64,000 nt of DNA, taken from the NCBI GenBank assembly GCA_963801475.1, contig CAWDEX010000001.1, positions 186,001 through 250,000 on the forward strand, written 5' to 3'. The notes beneath the pieces are model-generated. The model was not told the DNA's origin and made no database searches. It saw only the letters and a program-made list of their open reading frames with translations. Positions 16,744-25,441 of this stretch are shown here, in pieces. Within the stretch, counting starts at the first letter, position 1. Every line of letters starts with the position of its first letter. Made by a program: the position numbers and the translations under genes. This stretch comes from DAOMFB01 sp963801475. Its GTDB lineage: Bacteria; Acidobacteriota; Thermoanaerobaculia; UBA5066.

Positions 16744-17102
16744 AGCTCGTCGTCGCCATCGTTCGACCGGAGAAGATCAACGACGTCCTCGAGGCCCTCT
16801 TCGAAGCCGAGGTCCGCGGCCTCTCGCTCAGCCGGGTGCAGGGACACGGCGGCGAGATGGACCGCGTGGAGACCTACCGCGGCACGACGGTGAAGATGGA
16901 GCTCTCCGAGAAGGTCCGCCTCGAGATCGGCGTCTCGGACCATTTCGTCGACACGACCGTCAAGGCGATCCTCGCCGCCGCCCGGACCGGCGAGGTCGGC
17001 GACGGGAAGGTCTTCGTGGTCCCCGTCGAGAAGGTCTACAGGATCCGGACGGGGGAGGAGGATCAGGCCGCCGTCACGCCGATCGCGACCGCAGCAGCCT
17101 GA
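16740..17102 (+). CDS. glnK: PII nitrogen signalling protein (GlnK/GlnB type)
   Basis: A 120-residue PII trimer subunit (MKLVVAIVRPEKINDV, then the C-terminal DGKVFVVPVEKVYRIRTG signature). It senses 2-oxoglutarate and ATP/ADP, and when paired with Amt normally plugs the channel. The start is TTG at 16740, overlapping the amtB stop as TTGA and preceded by GAAGGAGG. In the T-loop the YRG tyrosine (Tyr46) is kept, but position 51, the classical uridylylated/adenylylated Tyr, is Val. Control by covalent modification at that site is therefore not possible, and Thr49/Thr50 occupy the cyanobacterial Ser49 region. Confidence 0.93.
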   Translation: MKLVVAIVRPEKINDVLEALFEAEVRGLSLSRVQGHGGEMDRVETYRGTTVKMELSEKVRLEIGVSDHFVDTTVKAILAAARTGEVGDGKVFVVPVEKVYRIRTGEEDQAAVTPIATAAA

Positions 17103-17142
17103 GGCGCAGACTCCTCGCGGAACAAGCGGCACGCGCCGGACC

Positions 17143-17148
17143 TAGAAT
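17143..17148 (+). promoter_or_regulatory. -10 box (TAGAAT), likely leaderless start
   Basis: TAGAAT ends 7 nt before GTG 17156 and no Shine-Dalgarno lies between. It suggests the antiporter gene is transcribed separately from amtB-PII. Confidence 0.5.
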
Positions 17149-17155
17149 CCTTCTC

Positions 17156-18430
17156 GTGCCGCTGTCGACGTTCGACCTGTCGATCCGGTTCTTCCTGCAG
17201 CTTCTCGTCATCCTCGGCGTCTGCCAGGGAACGGGATGGCTCTTCCGGAAGGTGGGGCAGTCGCAGGTCGTGAGCGAGATGATCGCCGGCGTTCTCCTGG
17301 GCCCGTCGCTCTTCGGCTGGCTCTTGCCGGGGGCGAGCGCCTACCTATTTCCGAAGGCCTCGATGCCGATCCTTTTCGCCTTCGCGCAGGTCGGCCTCGT
17401 CCTCTACATGTTTCTCGTCGGCCTCGAGTTCGACCCGGCCCTCCTCCGGGAGAAGCTCCGGAGCGCCGCGTTCGTCTCGGCCGCTGGAATTGCGGCACCT
17501 TTCGTCCTTGGCGGCCTGATCGCGTGGGCCACGCATGCCCGGGCCGACCTTGCCCTCTTCGGCGAAGGAGTCTCGATCCCGCAGGCCGTCCTCTTCATGG
17601 GGGCAGCGATGTCGATCACCGCCTTCCCGATGCTGGCGCGGATCATCCACGAGCAGGGGCTCTCCCGGACGACGCTCGGGATGCTGGCGCTCGCGGCCGG
17701 GTCTCTGGACGACGCGGCGGCGTGGTGCCTTCTGGCGGTGGTCCTCGCGGCCTTCAGCGGACAGGCCTCGATCGCGATCCTGGCGATCGGCGGCGGCGGG
17801 CTCTTCCTCGTCTTCTGCCTCGTCGTCCTCCGCCGCCTCCTCGTCCCCCTCGGCGCGAAGGTTGAGCGGGAAAAGGGGATGAGCCCGACCCTCTTTTCGT
17901 GGGCCCTGATGATCCTCATGCTCGGGGCCTTCATCACCGATTCGCTCCGGATCTACGCCGTCTTCGGAGCGTTCCTGACCGGGGCCGCGATGCCGAAGGG
18001 GCTCTTCGCCGAGGAATTGCGGAAGCGAATGCACCCGCTGACGGTCTCGTTCATCCTTCCGCTCTTCTTCGTCTACTCGGGGCTCAACACGAGAATCGGC
18101 CTCGTCTCCACGCCGGCGCTCGCCGGTCTCGCCGCCGTCGTCCTTCTCGCGGCGATCTTCGGCAAGGGGGTCGCCTGCTGGGGTGCGGCGCGCCTCGCCG
18201 GTTCGACGCCGAAGGACGCCCTCGGCGTCGGGGTGCTGATGAACGCGCGCGGCCTCATGGAGCTGATCATCCTGAACATCGGCCTCGAGCGCGGGATCAT
18301 CCAGCCCACGCTCTTCACGATCATGGTCCTGATGGCGGTCGTCACGACCCTCATGGCAACGCCGATCTTCGAGTGGATCCACGGCGCGAAGGAAGGCCGG
18401 CTCGGAGCGGCGGGCTTCGACTTCTCGTGA
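17156..18430 (+). CDS. CPA2 family cation:proton antiporter (KefB/NapA-like)
   Basis: A 424-residue protein of about 12 membrane helices. Recognisable are VVSEMIAGVLLGPSLFGW in helix 2, YMFLVGLEFDP, the core SLDDAAAWCLL with the paired Asp of electrogenic Na+/H+ antiporters, and LMNARGLMELIILNIG near the C-terminus. There is no TrkA-N/RCK tail, so it is a short form without a nucleotide-binding gate. Likely role: Na+ or K+/H+ exchange in the inner membrane. GTG 17156 is the first start after the -10 element. Confidence 0.9.
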   Translation: MPLSTFDLSIRFFLQLLVILGVCQGTGWLFRKVGQSQVVSEMIAGVLLGPSLFGWLLPGASAYLFPKASMPILFAFAQVGLVLYMFLVGLEFDPALLREKLRSAAFVSAAGIAAPFVLGGLIAWATHARADLALFGEGVSIPQAVLFMGAAMSITAFPMLARIIHEQGLSRTTLGMLALAAGSLDDAAAWCLLAVVLAAFSGQASIAILAIGGGGLFLVFCLVVLRRLLVPLGAKVEREKGMSPTLFSWALMILMLGAFITDSLRIYAVFGAFLTGAAMPKGLFAEELRKRMHPLTVSFILPLFFVYSGLNTRIGLVSTPALAGLAAVVLLAAIFGKGVACWGAARLAGSTPKDALGVGVLMNARGLMELIILNIGLERGIIQPTLFTIMVLMAVVTTLMATPIFEWIHGAKEGRLGAAGFDFS

Positions 18431-18440
18431 CGCGCTGTCT

Positions 18441-19199
18441 TCAGGCGGGCCGGACGTTCTTCAGCGCCTCGCGGATCGAGAGGCGGGAAAGCTGTGCGCC
18501 GCGCGCCTCGACGTACCGCACGACCTCGTCCGCGTCCGTCCACGCGTATTGCCGGAGCGCCCAGCCGATGGCTTTCCTGAGGAAGAACTCCTTCGAGGAG
18601 AGCGACGGCTCGATCACGGCGTAGAGGAGTCCGAGATCGGTTTCGGCCTTCATCGGGATCTGGCAGAGAATCGCGCTCCGCCGCTTCCAGAGGTTGCGGT
18701 CGCGGCTCCAGGCCCGCATCGTCCGCTTCGCCGGGGCGGGGAAGAGGCGGACGAGCTCGCTGAGCCGGTGGGTCGCGATGTCGTCCACGACGTCCCACCA
18801 GGCCGACGTCACGATCATCTCTTCGTACATCGGAAGGGCCGCGAGGTCCCGGAGTGGCGCCGCCCGCTTCTCCCCCGCCAGAGCCGCCGCGGCCCACCAT
18901 TCCTCGCGGAACATGGCTGCACGGAAGAGTCCGAGACAGAGGGCGCGCCAGGCGGCCGCGTCGGGCAGGGCGACCTTCGGGAAGACACGGCGGTAGACGG
19001 CGTTCCGGGCCGGGGTCGTCACGCCCAGAACCGGCATGGTCGTCTTCAGGTAACGCTGCATCTCCTGGGCCCGGCGCGGGTCGGCGGCGGCGCGAAGCTC
19101 CCCGAGAAGCGCCCGCCGAAGGGCGGGAACGCTCCGGATCACGTCTGGATCACTCGGCGCGGCGGACCCACCACGCGGCGGCGACGCCCCAGATCGCAT
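18441..19199 (-). CDS. AlkD-like DNA alkylation repair / HEAT-repeat protein
   Basis: A helical-repeat protein of 252 residues from ATG 19199, or 233 residues from GTG 19142. The latter avoids a 50-nt overlap with the upstream gene and starts near where homologues begin. Diagnostic stretches are MQRYLKTTMPVLGVTTPA, the W-rich FREEWWAAAAL, TSAWWDVVDDIATH, MRAWSRDRNLWKRRSAI and FFLRKAIGWALRQYA, typical of the AlkD family (DUF1061-like). AlkD excises bulky or cationic N-alkyl purines without base flipping. Converges on the antiporter gene with 10 bp between stops. Confidence 0.85.
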   Translation of the reverse strand: MRSGASPPRGGSAAPSDPDVIRSVPALRRALLGELRAAADPRRAQEMQRYLKTTMPVLGVTTPARNAVYRRVFPKVALPDAAAWRALCLGLFRAAMFREEWWAAAALAGEKRAAPLRDLAALPMYEEMIVTSAWWDVVDDIATHRLSELVRLFPAPAKRTMRAWSRDRNLWKRRSAILCQIPMKAETDLGLLYAVIEPSLSSKEFFLRKAIGWALRQYAWTDADEVVRYVEARGAQLSRLSIREALKNVRPA

Positions 19200-19554
19200 T
19201 GAAGACCGCGACGAAGAGGGGCGTCAGGGAGCCGAGGCCGAGGCCGCCGGTGCCCGCCGGCGTCAGCCACGGAAAGACCACGAAGAGCTGGACGAGGGTC
19301 GGCCCGATCGAGAGAAGAAGCCCCTGAAACACCGGCGAGAGGCGCCGGACCGGAAGGAGGAAGAGGAGCCCCCAGAGCCCGCCCCAGACGATCCGCGGAT
19401 AGAGCCACGCGGGCGTGAGCGCCGGAGCCAGCTTGACGCCGAACGCAGCCGCCAGGCCGACCTGCCCGACCAGCCAGACCGCGAGGCTGTTGACGAGCCC
19501 GCCGAAGGCGCCGGCGCCGAAGACGATCGCGAGGCGGCGGAACGGGTTCTTCAT
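19150..19554 (-). CDS. Hypothetical membrane protein, four-helix
   Basis: A 134-residue protein from ATG 19554, selected for the Shine-Dalgarno GGGAGGTG 11 nt upstream. It has about four hydrophobic segments (VFGAGAFGGLVNSLAVWLV, IVWGGLWGLLFLLPV, GLLLSIGPTLVQLFVVFPWL, FVAVFNAIWGVAAAWWV). No family with known function was recognised. It sits between the nifJ operon terminator and the AlkD-like gene, with which it overlaps or abuts, so the two are probably co-transcribed. Confidence 0.7.
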   Translation of the reverse strand: MKNPFRRLAIVFGAGAFGGLVNSLAVWLVGQVGLAAAFGVKLAPALTPAWLYPRIVWGGLWGLLFLLPVRRLSPVFQGLLLSIGPTLVQLFVVFPWLTPAGTGGLGLGSLTPLFVAVFNAIWGVAAAWWVRRAE

Positions 19555-19601
19555 GCGCGGAGCACCTCCCGCGTCTGCGCGGAAGTCTCTCACAGGAAAA
19601 T

Positions 19602-19663
19602 GCCCTCCCGCCGTCCAGAGGTTGCGCCCGCGTTGCGCGGGAGGGGGGGGACGGCGGGAGGGC
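19602..19663 (-). terminator. Strong hairpin terminator of the nifJ operon
   Basis: A perfect 15-bp inverted repeat: GCCCTCCCGCCGTCC at 19602-19616 and its complement at 19649-19663. The loop holds a second perfect 6-bp hairpin (19627-19641). Read on the minus strand it follows the dihydroorotate-dehydrogenase-like stop by about 20 nt and is followed by ATTTTCC, a short U tract. Confidence 0.75.
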
Positions 19664-19682
19664 GGGGGGGCACTCGGTCAGG

Positions 19683-20687
19683 TCAGGTCCAGCTCTCCAC
19701 CCGGAAGCTCTGGAGGATCCTCATGTAGTTGGCGCGCTCGAACGAGGCCGGATCGGGGCTCTTCAGCAGGCTCATCGACCCCTTCATCTGGGCGACCGAC
19801 TCGTACTCGTGCTGCTCCATCCAGTTCGTGAACTCCTGCCGCACCGCCGCGAGCTGCCGCGGGCCGCGCTTCAGGATCGCCGAGACCATCTGGACGGCGT
19901 CGGCGCCGGTCATGACGGCCTTCACGGCGTCGAGCCCCGTGTGGACGCCTCCCGAGACCGCGAGGCTCGAGCGGAGGCGGCCGGAGAGAATCGCGAGCCA
20001 CCGGAGCCGGAGGAGAAGCTCCGAGGAGTCCGACAGGGTGAGACTGGGGACGACCTCCAGCTCCTCGGCGTTCAGGTCGGGCTGGTAGAAGCGGTTGAAG
20101 AGGACGAGGCCGTCCACTTTCAGCCGGTCGAGCTCGCTCGCGAAGTGGCCCAGCGAGGAGAAGAAGGGCGAGAGTTTGACCGCGACGGGGATCTTCACGC
20201 CGTTCTTGACCGCGTGAACCATCTCCAGGATCCGACGCTCGACGAGGCTTCCCGCTTCCCACGACTTGGCGGCGAGGTAATAGACGTTCAGCTCGAGCGC
20301 GTCGGCGCCCGCCTGTTCGATCTTCTGCGCGTACTCCAGCCAGCCGCCGAGCGTCACGCCGTTGAGCGACGCGACGACCGGGAGCTTCACGGCGAGCTTG
20401 ATCTTCCGGATCTGCTCGAGGTACTGCTCGGGGCCCAGCCGGTACTCCTCGGGCTCGGGGAAGTACGAGAGCGCCTCGGCGAAGGCGCCCGCGTGGATCT
20501 CCATCGCCTCGATCGTTCCGATCTGCTCGCGGGTGATCTGCTCCTCGAAGAGCGAGTGCATGACGAGGGCAGACGCGCCGGCGTCCTCGAGGCGTCGCAC
20601 CGTGTCGAGATCGTCGACCATCGGCGAGGCGCCCGGCATGAACGGGTGAGGGAGCTTCAGGCCCAGGTAGGTGGTCGAAAGGTCCAT
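19683..20687 (-). CDS. Dihydroorotate dehydrogenase-like flavoprotein
   Basis: A 334-residue FMN-binding TIM barrel (MDLSTTYLGLKLPHPFMPGASP, ALELNVYYLA, VAVKLSPFFSSLGHFA, LAVSGGVHTGLDAVKAVMTGADAVQM). The phosphate-binding GGV..GLDAV..GADAV pattern matches class 1 dihydroorotate dehydrogenases and PreA-type proteins. It begins 10 nt after the nifJ stop, so the two form an operon. Physical linkage of this subfamily to nifJ suggests it is not the pyrimidine enzyme but an accessory oxidoreductase; that is inference. Confidence 0.85.
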   Translation of the reverse strand: MDLSTTYLGLKLPHPFMPGASPMVDDLDTVRRLEDAGASALVMHSLFEEQITREQIGTIEAMEIHAGAFAEALSYFPEPEEYRLGPEQYLEQIRKIKLAVKLPVVASLNGVTLGGWLEYAQKIEQAGADALELNVYYLAAKSWEAGSLVERRILEMVHAVKNGVKIPVAVKLSPFFSSLGHFASELDRLKVDGLVLFNRFYQPDLNAEELEVVPSLTLSDSSELLLRLRWLAILSGRLRSSLAVSGGVHTGLDAVKAVMTGADAVQMVSAILKRGPRQLAAVRQEFTNWMEQHEYESVAQMKGSMSLLKSPDPASFERANYMRILQSFRVESWT

Positions 20688-20697
20688 CGCTTCCTCC

Positions 20698-23600
20698 TCA
20701 CGCCTTCGGCGCCGCCGCCGGCGGTGCGATCGGGGCCGGGGCGGAGGGCGGTATCGCCGCTCCCGCCTTGGTCATCGTGATCTTGGCGAGGTTCTCGTAG
20801 ATGGCGAACCGCTCGCGCACCTCGCGCTCGGCCTTCTGGAGGAGCCTGCGGAACCGCACCGGGTTCTGCTGCTCGACCATCCGGAAGCGCGCCTCGTTGC
20901 GCATGAACTGCGCGAGCGAGGCCTTGATCGACGTCGAGTCCATGACGAGCGGCGTCTCGCCCGTCGGGATCCGGCGCGGGTCGAAGCGGTAGAGCGGCCA
21001 GTAGCCCGAGTCGACGGCCAGCTTCTGCTGGTCGAGGCTGAACGACATGTCGTAGCCGTGGGCGATGCAGGGGCTGTAGGCGATGAGCATCGACGGGCCC
21101 GACCAGGAGTCGGCCTCGAGGAAGGCCTTCACCGTCTGGTTGTCCTTCGAGCCGAACGCGAGATGCGCCACGTAGACGTGGCCGTACGTCATCGCGAGCA
21201 TCCCGAGGTCCTTCTTCGGGACCTCCTTGCCGTTCGCCGCGAACTTGGCGGCGGCGCCGAGGGGCGTCGCCTTCGACTGCTGGCCGCCCGTATTCGAGTA
21301 GACCTCGGTGTCCAGGACCAGGACGTTGACGTCCTTGTTGGTCGCCAGGACGTGGTCGAGGCCGCCGTAGCCGATGTCGTAGGCCCAGCCGTCGCCCCCC
21401 ACGATCCAGACGCTCTTCTTGACGAGGAAGTCCGCGAGCTGGTCGAGGACCTTCGCGGTCGCGGCGTCCGCGCCGCCGAGGCCCTTCAGCTTCGCCCGGA
21501 GCGCCTCGACTCGCTGGCGCTGGGCCGCGATGCCGGCCTCGCTCGTCATGTCGGCCTCGAGGATCTCGGAGGCGAGCGTCTCGCCGACGGAGGCCGAGAG
21601 CGTCTTCAGGAGGTGCGTCGCGTAGTCTCTCTGCGAGTCGATCGCGAGGCGGTACCCGAAGCCGAACTCGGCATTGTCCTCGAAGAGCGAGTTGTTCCAG
21701 GCCGGCCCCCTCCCGTCGCGGTTCGTGGCGTACGGGGTCGTCGGGAGGTTTCCGCCGTAGATCGAGGAGCAGCCCGTGGCGTTCGCGATGATCGCCCGGT
21801 CGCCGAAGAGCTGCGTCAGCAGCTTCACGTACGGCGTCTCGCCGCAGCCGGAGCAGGCGCCCGAGAACTCGAAGAGCGGCTCGAGGAACTGCGTCCCCTT
21901 CACGTCCATCCGGACCGTGTCGCGCGGGGCCTCGGGGAGGTCCAGGAAGAAGGCGAAGTTGGCGGCCTCGGCCTCGCGGAGCGGGCGCTGCGGGTGCATG
22001 TCCAGCGACTTGTGCTTCGGGTTCGACTTGTCCTTCGCCGGGCAGACGACCGCGCAGAGCGTGCAGCCCGTGCAGTCCTCCGGGGCGACCTGGACCGTAT
22101 ACTTCTGTCCCTTGTACTCGGGCCCCTTGAAGTCCATCGACCTGAAAGTGGCCGGGGCCTTCCCGAGCGCCGCCGGGTCGTAGACCTTCACGCGGATGGC
22201 CGCATGGGGGCAGACCATCGCGCACTTGTTGCACTGAATGCAGATCTTCTCGTCCCAGACGGGGATGTCGAGGGCGATGTTCCGCTTCTCCCACTTCGCC
22301 GTGGAGAGGGGCCACGTGCCGTCGGGGGGAAAGGCGCTGACGGGAAGGAGGTCCCCCTTGCCGGCCAAGAGGACGGCCGAGACGCGCTTGACGAAGTCGG
22401 GCGCGGCATCGGAGACGATCGGGGGGCGGGTCCGCGTCGCCGTGACCTTCGTCGGGACCGGCAGCTCGAAGAGGTGCTCGAGCGTGCCGTCGATCGCCGC
22501 GAAGTTCTTCTTGACGATCTCGGGACCCTTCCGGCCGTACGTCTTCTCGACGGCTTTCTTGATCTCGGCGATCGCGTCCTCGCGCGGCAGGACGCCCGAG
22601 ATCGCGAAGAAGCAGGTCTGCATGATCGTGTTGATCCGCGCCCCCATGCCGAGTTCGCGGGCCACCTTGTAGGCGTCGATGCCGAAGACCTTCAGCTTCT
22701 TCTCGAGGATCGTCTCCTGCATCTCGCGGGGGAGAGCGTCCCAGACCTCCTCTTTCTCCCGTCCCACGTTCAGTAGGACCGTGCCCCCCGGAGCGGCATG
22801 CTCGAGGACGTCGTACTTGTCGAGGAACGACTCCTGGTGGCAGGCGACGAACTTCGCCTTCGAGACGAGGTACGTGGAGCGGATCGGCTTTTCCGAGAAG
22901 CGGAGGTGCGAGACCGTGACCGCGCCCGATTTCTTCGAGTCGTAGACGAAGTAGCCCTGCGCGTTCTTTCCGGTCTCTTCGCCGATGATCTTGATCGAGT
23001 TCTTGTTCGCGCTGACGGTGCCGTCGGCGCCGAGGCCCCAGAAGACGGCGCGGGCCACCTCGTCGGCTTCCGTGTCCACCTCGGGATCCCACGGAAGCGA
23101 CGTGTGTGTCACGTCGTCCACGATGCCGACCGTGAAGTGGTTCTTCGGAGCGCTCTTTCCGAGCTCGTCGAAGACTCCTTTCACCATGGCGGGCGTGAAC
23201 TCCTTCGATGCGAGTCCGTAGCGCCCCCCGACGACGACGGGATCCTTCGCGAACCGCGTCAGGCCGGCCGTCTTCGCCTCGACGAGCCCCGTCACGACGT
23301 CGAGGTAGAGCGGCTCGCCGAGGGCGCCCGGCTCCTTCGTCCGGTCGAGAACGGCGATCGCCTTCGCGGTCTTCGGCAGGGCGGCGAGGAAGGCCGGGAT
23401 GTCGAACGGGCGGTAGAGGCGGACCTTGACGATCCCCACCTTCTCGCCGCGGGCGACCATCCACTCCACGGCCTCCTGGGCGGCCTCGGCGCCCGAGCCC
23501 ATCAGGACGACGACGCGCTCGGCCTCCGGGTGCCCGACGTAGTCGAACAGGCGGTAAGCCCGCCCGGTCCGCTTCGCGAAGCGGTCCATCTCCTCCTGGA

Positions 23601-24330
23601 AGATCCCGGCGCAGGCCGCGTACCACCGGTTGCACGCCTCCCGGGCCTGGAAGAACGCGTCGGGGTTCTGGGCCGAGCCGCGGAGGACCGGGCGGTCGGG
23701 CGAGAGGGCGCGCGCCTTGTGCGCGGCGATCGCGTCGGGGTCGAGGAGGGCGCGGAGATCTTCGTCCGCGAGCTCCTCGATCTTGTACACCTCGTGCGAG
23801 GTCCGGAAGCCGTCGAAGAAGTGGAGGACCGGCACGCGCGACTTCAACGTCGCCATCTGCCCGATCGCGGCGAAGTCGTGCGCCTCCTGCACCGAGTTCG
23901 AGCAGAGCATCGCGAAGCCGGTCTGCCGGCAGGCCATGACGTCCGAGTGGTCCCCGAAGATCGAGAGGGCGTGCGTGGCGACGCAACGGGCCGCCACGTG
24001 CATGCAGTACGAGGTCAGCTCCCCCGCGATCTTGAACATGTTGGGGATCATCAGGAGGAGGCCCTGCGACGCGGTGAAGGTCGTGGCCAGCGCCCCGGCC
24101 TGGAGCGCGCCGTGGACGGCCCCGGCGGCGCCCCCCTCGGACTGCATCTCGACGACCTCGGGGACGTTCCCCCAGATGTTCTTCATTCCCCTGGCGGACC
24201 ACTCGTCGGCCCATTCCCCCATGTTCGAGGACGGGGTGATGGGATAGATGGCGATGACCTCGTTGGTCCGGTGGGCGACCGAGGCGACGGCTTCATTGCC
24301 ATCAAGGGCGATCGAACGGCGTTCTGTCAT
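20698..24330 (-). CDS. nifJ: Pyruvate:ferredoxin (flavodoxin) oxidoreductase
   Basis: A 1210-residue single-chain PFOR. Domains in order: an alpha-type transketolase domain (ALDGNEAVASVAHRTNEV, IYPITPSSNMGEWADEW), a beta/core domain, a gamma domain, a two-[4Fe-4S] ferredoxin domain (CIQCNKCAMVCPHAAI and CTGCTLCAVVCPAKDK), and a TPP domain (SGACSGCGETPYVKLL, GGDGWAYDIGYGGLDHVL, EVYSNTGGQQSKATP) carrying further cluster cysteines. It oxidises pyruvate and CoA to acetyl-CoA and CO2 while reducing ferredoxin or flavodoxin, in the cytoplasm. It points to anaerobic or microaerobic metabolism. ATG 24330 begins the conserved N-terminus; a purine-rich GGGGGG lies upstream. Confidence 0.96.
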   Translation of the reverse strand: MTERRSIALDGNEAVASVAHRTNEVIAIYPITPSSNMGEWADEWSARGMKNIWGNVPEVVEMQSEGGAAGAVHGALQAGALATTFTASQGLLLMIPNMFKIAGELTSYCMHVAARCVATHALSIFGDHSDVMACRQTGFAMLCSNSVQEAHDFAAIGQMATLKSRVPVLHFFDGFRTSHEVYKIEELADEDLRALLDPDAIAAHKARALSPDRPVLRGSAQNPDAFFQAREACNRWYAACAGIFQEEMDRFAKRTGRAYRLFDYVGHPEAERVVVLMGSGAEAAQEAVEWMVARGEKVGIVKVRLYRPFDIPAFLAALPKTAKAIAVLDRTKEPGALGEPLYLDVVTGLVEAKTAGLTRFAKDPVVVGGRYGLASKEFTPAMVKGVFDELGKSAPKNHFTVGIVDDVTHTSLPWDPEVDTEADEVARAVFWGLGADGTVSANKNSIKIIGEETGKNAQGYFVYDSKKSGAVTVSHLRFSEKPIRSTYLVSKAKFVACHQESFLDKYDVLEHAAPGGTVLLNVGREKEEVWDALPREMQETILEKKLKVFGIDAYKVARELGMGARINTIMQTCFFAISGVLPREDAIAEIKKAVEKTYGRKGPEIVKKNFAAIDGTLEHLFELPVPTKVTATRTRPPIVSDAAPDFVKRVSAVLLAGKGDLLPVSAFPPDGTWPLSTAKWEKRNIALDIPVWDEKICIQCNKCAMVCPHAAIRVKVYDPAALGKAPATFRSMDFKGPEYKGQKYTVQVAPEDCTGCTLCAVVCPAKDKSNPKHKSLDMHPQRPLREAEAANFAFFLDLPEAPRDTVRMDVKGTQFLEPLFEFSGACSGCGETPYVKLLTQLFGDRAIIANATGCSSIYGGNLPTTPYATNRDGRGPAWNNSLFEDNAEFGFGYRLAIDSQRDYATHLLKTLSASVGETLASEILEADMTSEAGIAAQRQRVEALRAKLKGLGGADAATAKVLDQLADFLVKKSVWIVGGDGWAYDIGYGGLDHVLATNKDVNVLVLDTEVYSNTGGQQSKATPLGAAAKFAANGKEVPKKDLGMLAMTYGHVYVAHLAFGSKDNQTVKAFLEADSWSGPSMLIAYSPCIAHGYDMSFSLDQQKLAVDSGYWPLYRFDPRRIPTGETPLVMDSTSIKASLAQFMRNEARFRMVEQQNPVRFRRLLQKAEREVRERFAIYENLAKITMTKAGAAIPPSAPAPIAPPAAAPKA

Positions 24331-24477
24331 ATAGGACCCCCCGTAACAGACGGATCATTCTTCTGCGCTTCCGTCGGGACCATGATCCGAATGAATCAGT
24401 GAAGAATCAGATGTTTACACCGGCCGGCGGGCGGGTGAATCCCGAGTAATCCGGCGTTCGTATAAGCTGGTCGAACG

Positions 24478-24496
24478 GGGCGCCCCGGAGGCGCCC
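24478..24496 (+). promoter_or_regulatory. Leader hairpin before the htpX ribosome binding site
   Basis: GGGCGCC, a 5-nt loop and GGCGCCC form a perfect 7-bp stem that ends directly before the Shine-Dalgarno GGAGGGA of htpX. It could modulate translation, but no experimental analogue is known to me. Confidence 0.35.
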
Positions 24497-24508
24497 GGAG
24501 GGACTCCC

Positions 24509-25372
24509 ATGAACCGCTTGAAGACCCTGATGCTCCTGGCGGCGCTCACGGCGCTGCTTCTCTGGATGGGCCAGCTCATCGGCGGCCGGCAGGGCGTGAT
24601 GGTCGCCCTCGTGATGGCCGTCGTGATGAACTTCGCGAGCTACTGGTTCTCCGACAAGATCGTCCTGTCGATGTACGGTGCTCAGGAGGTGTCCGAGGCC
24701 GACGCGCCGGAGTTCTTCGCGATCATCGCCCGTCTTGCCCAGAAGACGGGCATCCCGATGCCCCGCGTCTACGTCATCCCCGAGGAGGCCCCGAACGCCT
24801 TCGCCACCGGCCGCAATCCCGAGAAGGCGGCGGTCGCGGCGACGCAGGGGCTCCTCCGCCTGATGAGCCGCGACGAGATCGAGGCCGTCATGGCGCACGA
24901 GCTGGGGCACGTGAAGAACCGCGACACGCTCATCATGACGGTGGCCGCCACGCTGGCCGGCGCGCTGTCGCACCTCGCGACGATGGCGCTCTGGTTCGGC
25001 GGAGGCCGCAGCAGCGACGACCGCGAGGGGGGGAGCCCGCTCGCCGGCCTCGTCGGAATCCTCGTTGCTCCCTTTGCCGCGATGCTGATCCAGATGGCCA
25101 TTTCCCGTTCGCGGGAGTTCCTCGCCGACGAGGCGAGCGCGCAGACCACGGGGAACCCGATAGCGCTCGCGAACGCGCTGAAGAAGCTCGAGTCCTACAA
25201 GGCCCAGGTGCCGATGCATCACGGCTCGCCGGCCACGGCGCACCTCTTCATCGTCAACCCATTCACGGCGGGGGGCCTCGCCAGCCTCTTCTCCACGCAC
25301 CCCTCGACCCAGCAGCGGATCGAGCGGCTGGAGGAGATGGCCCGTTCGGGGGGCGGGATCCGCCCGGCGTAA
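24509..25372 (+). CDS. htpX: Membrane zinc metalloprotease HtpX (M48)
   Basis: A 287-residue M48B peptidase. Two N-terminal membrane helices (about 6-45) are followed by the zinc motif HELGH (His130-His134) in AVMAHELGHVKNRDTL, another hydrophobic pair, and the third ligand in SREFLADEASA. It degrades misfolded inner-membrane proteins alongside FtsH (family knowledge). ATG 24509 follows a good GGAGGGA. A leader hairpin and a downstream terminator make it look monocistronic. Confidence 0.95.
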   Translation: MNRLKTLMLLAALTALLLWMGQLIGGRQGVMVALVMAVVMNFASYWFSDKIVLSMYGAQEVSEADAPEFFAIIARLAQKTGIPMPRVYVIPEEAPNAFATGRNPEKAAVAATQGLLRLMSRDEIEAVMAHELGHVKNRDTLIMTVAATLAGALSHLATMALWFGGGRSSDDREGGSPLAGLVGILVAPFAAMLIQMAISRSREFLADEASAQTTGNPIALANALKKLESYKAQVPMHHGSPATAHLFIVNPFTAGGLASLFSTHPSTQQRIERLEEMARSGGGIRPA

Positions 25373-25378
25373 TACCCC

Positions 25379-25405
25379 GGGGGAACCCGGAGGTCGGGTT
25401 CCCCC
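25379..25405 (+). terminator. Hairpin terminator after htpX
   Basis: GGGGGAACCCG (25379-25389) and CGGGTTCCCCC (25395-25405) form a perfect 11-bp stem with a 5-nt loop, starting 6 nt after the htpX stop. There is no clear U tract. Confidence 0.6.
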
Positions 25406-25441
25406 AGTCCCTCACCGCGCCAATCGCGGGACGGAGTTTCT

